From assembly GCA_903813345.2 (NCBI GenBank), contig CAIIXF020000008.1:32262867-32326866 (forward strand): a stretch of 64,000 nucleotides of DNA, given 5' to 3'. The translations under genes and the position numbers were made by a program. The notes beneath the pieces are model-generated. The model saw only the letters and a list, made by a program, of their open reading frames with translations, searched no databases and had not been told where the DNA came from. This DNA is from Owenia fusiformis (Eukaryota > Annelida > Polychaeta > Sabellida > Oweniidae). This document shows positions 36,918 through 48,500 of this stretch, piece by piece. How positions within the stretch are numbered: position 1 is the first letter of the stretch; every line of letters begins with the position of its first letter.

Positions 36918-39574
36918 AGATATGCACAGAACAGAAAAAGAAAAGTCAGTCTTGTGGTTTTGTTTTACTGGTAATGATGTCACCACCACAATTGATGACA
37001 TTTTATAGATAGTCTCCAACTTTTATTGTGGACAGTGTTTGGCATTTAGGGGTTTGTTGTTTGGTGGCCAGCATCTGTACCAAATGGCACGTGGTAACAT
37101 TTTGCATGTTGATGCCTTGTTATTGTTATTATTCTGAAATATGCCTGATGAATGAAAAATGAAAAAAGTTCAATAGGAATATAGTGAGGCCTGTATTAAC
37201 CTGCCATTTGACACTTATTATTCCACCAGAAAAAAATCCTTGTAGAAACTGTTTATCCATTGGCCCAACTGTTGATTTGTTTGTCTTGGCGATAACTCAA
37301 ATACAGGTTTTCAGAGGATGTTTTGGTCTTCTGTATCATTTTCTGAAAACATGAGTCCAGACATCTTTCACCTTTTATGTCAAAACCAGATGCGATGACA
37401 TATTGTTATGATCTCTCAACTTTTTGTGGATATTATTCAGCATCTGGCCGTTGGCATTCGGCAATAGGTGTCTTTAACAAATGGCAGGTGTGGTGAAATT
37501 TTGCATCTTAATGCCTTTTATTTACTGGATGGGAATACATTGAAGACAAGCTACACAGTTAATTGTCAACACTGAATCGATTTAAAGATTTAACATACAC
37601 ATCCATGATTGATCAGTGAGATCATTCACAAATTGTATTGAATTCAGTTAAATATGTTTTTGTATGTAGTTGTGGGGCTGATGACTGATTGGTATAGAGC
37701 ATGCCTTGATCAAATCAAATCTTGTTAAATGTCATGAAATCTATAAAATGAGTAGTTTTTTAAAATGTTAAAGTTGAGGATATATCTTGGAAATATCTTT
37801 AAGAGTGGAAATCCCTGTAACTCTTAGCCTTAATAACCCTATAAAATATTTCTCATCCATAATGATATATAACTTACACAATCACTAAATTCCATTTTTG
37901 CAATATTCCAAAGCTCAAAAATCGTTTAAGAGAAAACTGCAAAGTTCCAAAATAGAAACTTAACTGTAATGCATATTTTTCAATTTTAAAAGGCAATTTA
38001 AACCGATTTATTCAATTTTTGCTTCGATAAAATTTGTGTCAAAGTCCATTGAATGTGCAATTATTATTTTATTATTATCAACTATATTTTCAAGTTATTT
38101 AGGACAAGAACTGCAACTATTAGCTAATTTTTATATTGCGAAATAGTAATGACTTTTATTTCCCAATGAAGAAACTAACAAACCAATAAGTGTGATGTAC
38201 ATATTATATTTAGAAATGACTAATTTAATGACTTAACAATAAGCATAATAAGCAAATCATAATGTACATTGTACATTATACGTACATGTATATAGAAATA
38301 GCTTATTAACAAGTGACAAAAATCAAATATTAAAGCATATACAGTGAGACTTATGCGATAAACCATGCATGTCAAAATTGCACTTTACACAATAAAAGCA
38401 TTCTGCTTTAAAAAACAGACTCATCAAAATAAATATAATGAGTACTGTACCATGTTAAAAGCTTTATGCCATTAACCTCTTGACTACCTGGAGTGACGAG
38501 ATTTCTCGTCACCTCAGAAATGACCTTGAAACCCAGTGACGAGAAAATCCGTCACAATTTTTTTCACTAAAATTGCTCTTATTTGAACAATTTTCGACCA
38601 ATTTACACAAAAATTGTTTTAAAATGTGTAGAAATGATCTCTGCCGACTAATTTCACGAAGTTGAGCATCTAAAATTGTATACGTATATAGTAAAATGTC
38701 AAAAGGTGGCAAAAATGAAAAATTCTCTGGTTTCAACCGATTTTAGAGTCTGGGATTCAAGAGGTTAACAGCTGCTTAATAATTCATATATTGTTATAAA
38801 TACAGTCTCAGACTGCATTGATCATAACAATTAAAAAAATTCATTGTTTTTTTTTACATTAGGTTGATACATGGAAGCCCAACTTGCTAGGGAATCAGTT
38901 CATAGACATATTAATTCATAATTGTTATTTATCTGGTGTCTCCAAAAAACATTTTTTGACAAGTTTACTGACTCGAATTTATCAAAAATTTCTTTAAAGC
39001 AACCCCAAGCAACCTAAGAGTAGAAAAAGTGTGACATTTGGGACACCCAATATATTAGCACCCAGCTCTAATTTGAGTCAATTGCTCAGTGTAAAACAAG
39101 ATGCCATTGAACATGTAGTAGCCTTGAGTTTTAAATACATGTATGTAACATGTGTAAGGAGTATTGTATTTAGAAACCCTTATCTCTAAGAATATAATCA
39201 CTCTGATAGTGATCTCTGCAGCCTTAGAACAATAGGCTAGATGCGAGTAGAAATAATCTTGATTTACGCCATTACATATTCTAAATTCAGTCAAAGTGAT
39301 GTCATATTTAGAATCAACATGTAAAAGTACATCTAGCACAGTACAGTACGGAAATCATTATAGTCCAGTTAATATTATTTCAAGATGTGTACTAAGGCCA
39401 ACATATTCACTAAAACAGTCCCAGTTAATCACCTTAATTGCACCTCCTTGTATCATATTCAGTGTTTGTTTTTTTTAATTATCAGACTTTTGCTGATATG
39501 ATGTATCAAGCTTTTTCAAATTATTCAGCTTTATTGCAGTTATCCCGTATCACTATATCCCGTATTACTTTATC
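36918..39574. other. Intergenic, no gene recognised
   Basis: AT-rich. 36974-37135 and 37395-37520 hold copies of the GTCACCAC-ended repeat (CAAATGGCAGGTG, TTTTGCATCTTAATGCC). At 38478-38765 a short segment with CTCTTGACTACCTGG and TTCAAGAGGTTAA at its ends is another likely small inverted-end repeat. The left part is the 3' flank of the AlbA_2 gene, the right end the 3' flank of the PhyH gene. Confidence 0.5.
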
Positions 39575-42500
39575 TTAATTGTTCTCCAATTTCCAGTTAT
39601 CTGGGTTCTGTTCCATCCAGGCCTTTGTGTGCTCATTGTGGTGCACTAGCTCCCATTTTTTCATCCAGGGCCCAGCTATTGTTGTATCAAACTCATCCAT
39701 TTTCTGTAAAAAAAGAATAGGTAAGTTTGGAATATTGTTCTTCTTCTGGTTTTGCTTATGCAGAGCAGATCTTTTGAACGTCATAAGAGGGCTGCATGAC
39801 ATTCCTACTATTTTGTAACTTTTAAGTTATTTGGTGCATGCGCACCAAATATAATATATGAGTATAATATATGAGCCTGCATAGCTAGGAAAACTGGTCT
39901 AATCACAAAATTTTAAATTGCCGAAAATGTGGCCAGGATTAAGAGGAAAATGTGCTTAATTCAAATCCTTCTTTTTGGTCTACATCTGCAAGGAAAAATT
40001 GTTAAGACACAAGCAATGGCTTGCATTTGAAAGGTCTCTTTGTGCTTTTTAAGAAAAACAAAAAATCAAAATATTGAAAAAATCTGTGATAAGACCCTTT
40101 TTCCTGTTGCCTGCCACATAAACTGTAGGTTATACAATGGCAGATCTGGAAACGCTGAAGGGCAAAAATATATTCTATCAAAAGCGATTTGCCGCCTGAT
40201 TGTGCATTATGCCTTGAAAAATATATCAATGAAATAAACCTATTGTTAAAAAAAAATTATCAAAATATTTTGCATATTTATATGGTTCCACCATTAGCTA
40301 GCATGGAATTCATTTCCTACTAAATTTAGGAAGGCAGAGTGGAATGACAAAACAAGTGAACATACCACTCCCATGAAATTCATTTCCTACTAAATTTAGG
40401 AAGGCAGAGTGGAATGACAAAACAAGTAAACCTACCACTCCCATGGAAGTAGTCTGCACCTCTGTTCTATCTTCAGCCTCATATGCAGCCCAGTCTGGTT
40501 TCATGTTAGGGTTTGCAGCAGTTCTCAAAGTTAGGGGTTGTTTTATCCCCCATAAACAGTCGGGCGATCCAACTTTCTGCCAGCGTAAATCCACACTCCA
40601 GCGGATATCATTAGACACATTGGTCAAACTGAAAATTAGACACATTGGTCAAACTGAAAATTAGACACATTGATCAAACTGAAAATTGGACATAATGAAA
40701 TTTGGAGACATTGTCAAACTGAGAATTGAGCACATCAGTCGAACTGAAAATTGGACACATTGGTGAAACTAAAAATTGGACACATTGGTGAAACTAAAAA
40801 TTGGACATATCGGTCAAACTAAAAATTGAAACACATTTGTCAAACTACTTAGTATTGTGAGAATATCATTAGTATAAAACTGCTATATGTGATCAAGTTT
40901 CAAAGTTACATATTAAGAGAATGATTTCAAATTTTAGGAATGCACTTTGTCTGGACATGGGCTATCAAGCTCTTAAACATGGTTTGTAACATGCAAAGTT
41001 GTACTGTTTAAATTCATTTTACATTATAATATTGAAGGTTATTTTTAAGGATGTTTCAAAATGATGATACCAAGTAATTTTTGACTTAACTCCAGGGTGG
41101 TCCAAAAAAGGGACACGTCTGTTTATGTAAATAAAGTTGACAATAAAACTTGGTTTTTGCAAGGTATGGAAAACCCATTTTGAAATGAAAATGACGTCAT
41201 TTATATTATGGACGCTGGTTGAAAGACATTATAATAAATTTGAGCTTATGATATACCAAATTTAAGATGAGTAAATTCCCCATCCATTAGTATATAATAT
41301 GACATGTTTTCATCAAGAAATTCAATATTTATTTTTGAAATATGAGTGTCCCATTTTTTTGGACCACCCTGTATGTTACAGTACGCATCATGTCTCTGTG
41401 TAGTATACTTAATTGGGTGAAATATATTGAATTATAGTACATATACCTTCGATGTGGAATCATGTTGTTTATGAGCAGCATTCCACCATAAGGCACTGGG
41501 CATGTGATAATATCGTTCTCCAAGTCCACATTCAATGTTTTACTCATGGTCTCATCATCCAGCATGACGTACCATGTTGGACCAGCGCAGCATTCATGTC
41601 TGGCAACCTTCCCAAGTTTGTGCCCTCCCCTTGCAACCTGACAATTAAAACAAGTAGAATATTCAATTTTGATTTATAAGATGCCAAACAATAAAAATTA
41701 AAAAAAAATGTTTAGCACGCAGTCTAGTTGTAAACGAAGACGAAGCTCTCTTTTAAGAAGTGAAGTTGAACCAATGCAAAGGGCTAACTAGAGGGTGATT
41801 TCAATGTGAAGAAAAAAACAAAAAAACATTCTTAAAAATTCAACAAATGTAGAAATAAATATATAATAGCATGCTGAACAGACAAAGAGAACTGGAGATC
41901 TGACAGTTTAAAAAAAATTAAACAAAAAGAGATTAGAAAAAATAGAAGAGAAGCAGATTTTTTTAAACAAGGCTCTGATATTTACAAGAAATCAAGACTT
42001 TTTACAGAAAATTGGTTATGCTAAGTAACCTGCATGCATCCGTTAGCCTCATTTGCATCAAGAAACGGTATCCAAGCAGTAACCACGTGGCAATTGTAAG
42101 ACTGGTTATCAAAGTAGGCACTATCTAAAATAAACCAAAAAATCAAAAAAAGTACTAGTAAATTAATTAAGGAAAAATGTCAAGGTAGGAGATGATAGAA
42201 GTGTTTTCAAAAAAAGTAATGCCCTGTGGTGACTTAGGAGATACAGTGTACAAACATTTTCCCTAGGATTTTATGCATGAAGCCCTTATGATTAAAAAGG
42301 GTGCGCATGTACACTACATGTAGACTGAACTATATGGAATTTACTTTGTTTCAAAATTGGACAATACACAATCCATGTGAAAGGTAGTGTTCGAGATTCG
42401 AAGTCACGTAACATTTACATCCTGATTTCTACAATACGGTGCTTTTCATAGAAAGTCAAAAGTCACACAAGATTTCAAAAAAATCGCTAGAAAAATCTTG

Positions 42501-45500
42501 AACATCTCTAGAAACCAATTTATGTTACATCAGGGTGTGTGATCGGCACATCATGGTTTGTGAAAGGAGAAACATTTGTGCGAGCTGTATAAGCATTTTT
42601 TCGTCTTGTGTTCTCTGTTTGATGTCATTTTTAAACAATACTGTACATCCACAAATACGCATGTACAAGTGTGATTTTACAAACATAGGGTGTGCAATCT
42701 CGAACAAACCGTGTATGCTAAACGCTATTTTATGTGTTAGAGATATCATATAAATATAATATGTCCAATTTTGATACAGATTTTACACCATAGAACTAAG
42801 CCTATTGTTAAAAAATTGAATTTAAAATGTAAAGAATGTGCCAATAGAACATGTGCTCTGGAGATTAGCAACCAATTAAATGGATTAGGATAGAGCAGAA
42901 ATTTAGATGACTAAGGCCCTTTCTATGTGCTAAATGTTGAACTAAGTCACAAACCTTGATGCCAGGGAACTACAGTAGCCTCATTCTTGGGTGTCTTTGT
43001 GCGCAAGTTCCACACTGTACTCGCAGCTATATCTGGCCCAACCAATTGTTCCACAGCATTCAGTAGTCGCTGATTGCCCCATAAGTCTCTAAAAGCCTAA
43101 ATTTTTTTTAATATTTCTTTAGAAGTCGTTAATAGCTTTTCATTTTTCAGCACTTTTTAAAAATTCCAGGGGGGTCAAATTTGACGCTTCCTGGTCATTT
43201 CAACCCCAAGTCAACCCAACCCAGTAAAACTCAACCCCAAGTCAAGTCAACCCCAGTAAAACTCAACCCCAAATCAACTCAACCCTGTAAAACTCAACCC
43301 CAGTAAAACTCAACCCCTATATTTCTATATATGGATAAACTTAAAAGAAAGTTCATTTCATAAAAATAATTCGGATTTTTCAGTTTGTGATTTCCATTCT
43401 TAGACCACTGCCTTTTTATTAGATTATAGTTAATAATGAGTTCATCTCCAAAATATCAACATGGTACTAATGGGATTAAAATGTGGGTCATTTTATTAAT
43501 CTTGCTAATACAATAATAATTTGTTTTGTTGTAATCCCTATGAGGTTGACGCTCGTTATTATTTGGAAAGTTGGAACATGACCAAGCTTTCCAGGGGCAT
43601 AGCCAGCTTTCAGTCAGGAGGGATGCGGTCGCCGAAAAAATCAGATTTCCAGTCAAGGGGTGCCGATCGTAGTATAAGCGAGCCAAAAAAAGATATGTTT
43701 TGACAAAAAATGATGTAACTTCCTTCAAAATTGGGAGGAGGGTGTGTGCGCACCCCTCCTGGCTATGCCTATATGCTTTCAGTCTATTAATTACTAAATG
43801 TTAATGATTTTGTTAATGCATGTTCATATATGGAATTCTTTTACAACTTTCTATTCAAAGTATCATGCAAAATCCTAGATTTTCAGAAATGAATGACTTA
43901 AATTATTCATCATAAAAAAATTAAATTAGACATTGCACAAATGAATAGGGTTGAGTTTTACTGGGGTTGAGTTTTACAGGGTTGAGTTGACTTGGGGTTG
44001 AGTTTTACTGGGGTTGAGTTGACTTGGGGTTGAGTTGACTTGGGGTTGAGTTGGACTGGGTTGAGATGACCTGTCACCAAATTTGACAATTTTGACCCAA
44101 ACTCTCTTAACAAGTGTTCAAAGTGGTGAAAAACTGCATGTATTTGAAAGAATTTTTGGCAAGGGGAGGGAGGTTGAGCAACAGACGTGGACTAATGTTA
44201 TGGTATACCTGAGGTACATCTTGCTGTTTATGAAGTAGTACGTTGGCACCTGGGAATTCCTTTTCAATCATCGTTAGACGTTGGAACAGACCATAGTCTG
44301 AATATAACTCTGCAAATATAACTAGATGATGGCAACTCTGCGGAGTAGCAAATCCCAACGAACAAAATATCAATTACCGAATTCCAATCAATCATACTCA
44401 TTACTTTGGTTAAAATTGAAAAATTTAGATTTTAGAATTGCGAATTCCTGCAAAGCAGCCATTTTGAATTTTCTGAGGTACAAATCTGAAAAATAATACC
44501 ATAATTGTGATCTACTCCAAAATTCCTTCAATTTGAGTATTATATAGCCATACGTTGAAGGGATCGAAAAATTATTGCGAAATTGTACATTAGACGGCCA
44601 TTTTGAATTTTACGAGGCTCGAATCAGAAAAAAGATACAATATTTGCAATCTACTCTTAATTGCCTTTCATTTGAGTATAATAAAGCTATACTTCAGAAA
44701 GATCTAAAAATTAGCGAAAGTTTCTGTTTTCCTGACCCCCCATACACGGCCCCTGGGGGTCAGGATGAAAAACACTGAATATATGTGGAAAAGATAGATG
44801 TTGCGAATATACTACCAAAATTTCAAACAATAATATTAATTACTCTGGTTTAGAATGAAAAATTTATGATTTTTGCGAAAAAGTCCCGCCATTTTTAAAG
44901 CGGCGGCCATCTTGAAAAAATCCATTTTGAATTTTCTGAGGTACAAATCTGTAAAATATTACCATAATTGTGATCTACTCCAAAATTCCTTCAATTTGAG
45001 TATTATATAGCCATACTTTGAAGGGATCGAAAAATTATTGCGAAATCGTACATTAGACTGCCATTTTGAATTTTACGAGGTTCGAATCAGAAAAAAGATA
45101 CAATATTTGCAATCTACTCTTAATTGCCTTTCATTTGAGTATAATAAAGCCATACTTCAGAAAGATCTAAAAATTAGCGAAAATTTCTGTTTTCCTGACC
45201 CCCCATACAGGCCCCTGGGGGTCAGGATGAAAAACACGGAATATATGTGAAATAGATAGATGTTGCGAATATACTACCAAAATTTCAAACAATAATATTA
45301 ATTACTTTGGTTTAGAATGAAAAATTTATGATTTTTGCGAAAAAGTCCCGTCAATTTTAAAGCGGCGGCCATCTTGAAAATTTTTTTTTTTGCGTAAAAC
45401 TATTCATCAATATACATCTTTCCACCAAATATGAAGAAAATCCGTCAACTAATATTTGAGTAATCTTCCGGACGGACAGACGGACGGACAGACGGACAGA

Positions 45501-48500
45501 CTGACGGACTGACGGACGGACGGAGGGCTTCACTATATCCCTACCGAACTTCGTTCGTTGGGATAATTAATGTCATTATGATTTAGCTACAAATTATTGG
45601 GATAATATTTTATTGATTTACCATCCATTCTTGTTTTTATGAAGGCCCCCCACGATGTGGGCGGTACCCTTCTTTATATGGACCGGGCTAAGACCATTCA
45701 CGTGACCTAAGTCCCGCCTTCATTAGCTAAATGGCAAATCATCAAGGCAACTGCCAAGTCGTCAAATTATGTGATTGTGATTCGAGATATGACGTATCAC
45801 ATAAACTATGACATCAGTCACATATTTACTCCATTGAGTAACTATAAACAAATAAATAATCGTAACGTCACACATCTCTGTTGATCCTATATTAACATGC
45901 GACGTCATTAGCATGTTACCTAACCAACAACAAAACAAGCATTTACTTTGTTCATTGCTGTTCTCCGTGATCTTTTCATAAGAAGTGGATCAGTTGTCTC
46001 CATTAGCATATGGCCTTCATATTTTTCTAGTGAAATTCACTGGATTATCTTGTTAATTCTTATTACCAGAGACTACAGCCCCGTACCCAGCTTTAGCTTT
46101 GGTATGAAAATATATGCACTGATTACTTGAAGAATGTACTGGCCAAGAACATGTTTTGTCTTATGATAAATCAGTCCCTCTCAATCATTAAATAAAGAGA
46201 GACTCTGGTAAATAAGAATGTAACATCACTTTAACTATAGTTTAATCATATTGAGTGTTGAAAGGTTAAATGAAAATTGCTCTGGTTTTAAACCCATTGT
46301 AGCATGGTCAAAAAGGTTAAATAATACAGAGAATCCCTTATCATTTTGATTTCATTTTGCACTTGGAATACGTGGTAATTTTGCCCATGGACATTCAATC
46401 TATCGAAAGCCCATGTTTTGCCTAATCATTTAATTTGATTCTTGCCTAATTTTTGCCAGGTTTGGAAAATTAAATGACGGAAATATTATCTTCAATATTG
46501 TTATCCAATGGCAAGTTTCTTATTATTAAGAAAATTAAAATTGGTAAAATTATAAAATTTGACCATTCGGAAAATTAACCAATGGGATTAATTACCACTT
46601 ACAGTAGAACCTGAATATTTGAACACCCGGCTAATCCGAACACCTCCAATCTGAACACTTTTTTGGTCCTATTTTTTTCTCCCATTGACTCCCATGTTAA
46701 AAAACCTTGAAATGTGAACACCTCCCAATTTGAACAGTGAGCAGTCATATTTGAAAAATTCACTTGTCTAATCTGAACACTTTTCATAAAATTTCTGATG
46801 TTTTATACAAAATTGCTCAAATTTTGTCATGATATCAAAACTTTGGGAAATAATCTTGAATGGTCTCATTCATATTGGGGCTTTCCAGCATGATTAGATT
46901 CATTTGAATCAAATTTTCAAATTTCTGAAATGCCATAAAGCTATCTGGTCAAAAGAACTATAAATATTTACCGAGAATGTGTTCACATTTCTTCAGAATC
47001 CGGATTTTTGCGGATACAAAAACCTTGAAATGTGAACACCTCCTAATCTGAACGCTTTTATCCGGTCCCAATGGCGTTCAGATTAGACAGGTTTTACTGT
47101 ACTTAAAAGGGCAACAAGGACTGTAGAGAGAAAATTCAAAAATTTTATTTTTTTCTGAGCTATCAGGTCAATATTTGGCTTAACATCTTCTTTGACATAC
47201 CTATTTTCTTAAAATGTTTGGATAAACTATCAATTTCAGCATTAAGAAGTGTGAAGTTACAATTTGAGATGCCCATGTCAAACACTCGTACCAGTAACAA
47301 CAAGGCATTAACATGCAAAATGTCACCATCTACCAATTTTAAGGATGTTGACCACCAAACACCAACCAACGAACACCATCTAGAAAAAATTGGAGTCTAT
47401 AACAATTTGTTACCGCTTCTGGTGGGGACATAAAATGGTAACAATGGCCACTTGTTGGAGTCGAGCCAAAAATCAAAAAATGTTTTTCTTACTTTTTATC
47501 TTGCCAGCCTTATAGAGTTTCTGAGCGAGAGCCTCGACTCTGTCTCTGATCGCATCTCTTGCAGGTTCTAAGTCATCCTCAATGTTGAAGAAGTCATCAA
47601 TTAATAAGTGACCCTGCAATAAAGAAGATAGAGAAATGGTTAGTCCTGCAGACAAGCCTTTCCCTCTCTGTCCTGGGGGGGGGGGGGTTACACAAGGTCT
47701 CAGCAAGACTTACAGTATGAAGTAATTTTGAGAAATTTGAATTAAATTATTTTATGTTGGGATAAAATTGTCAAATACAGTATCAAATGCCTGAATGTAT
47801 CGACTTGTATATCTACAATGCAATTTACATTTTATATAAACAATAACTTTTTCAATGTAAGTTGCACATGCTTATTTCAGGGGTACTTCATATAAATTGA
47901 GGTTATTAAATGCAATGTTTTTGATACAGCGGGAAATACAATATATCAACCCGAGGGACCGGGTATAAAGAAAACCCAGCTAAACAAAGATTTCATTCAA
48001 AAAACCGTCAGTGTACATGCGGCTGGAAATGTTTCATTGGCAATCTTATCATATCTTAAAGGGTCAAGAGCTTTTGAAAAAACTTTGGCATATTTTTATA
48101 ACCTTAAGAAATACAATCAACACAGATGTAGAACAAGGACAATTTAAGAGTTATAACTTTATACATGTACGTGTTTGAAGTCACATACATGTATGGCTGG
48201 TATCGTTCGTAGTGATAATTTTGGTTAAAATAAGCCAAAGTGAAATTCCAAATAGAACAAGGCATTAAATTAACAAAAGTGAGTTATTGCAAATGATCAA
48301 AAAGTGTGACAATAGTTACAGAACAAAACATTGGGCACCCCAACAGTCACAAAAAATAATCTGTTTCCATGGTAATATAAAAAGGAAAATAGATCACTTT
48401 TCAATTCGGTTTTTTTCATTTTTTTCTTTTTCTATGAATGATATCAAATATCCAAAGCTTGTATCAATAGAGCAATATATTAGGCACATTTTCTGAAAAA

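Noticed and set aside
44575-45250. Two similar ORFs of 67 and 70 codons
   Set aside because: They are the same frame in a 463-bp tandem duplication, non-coding repeat DNA inside a PhyH intron.
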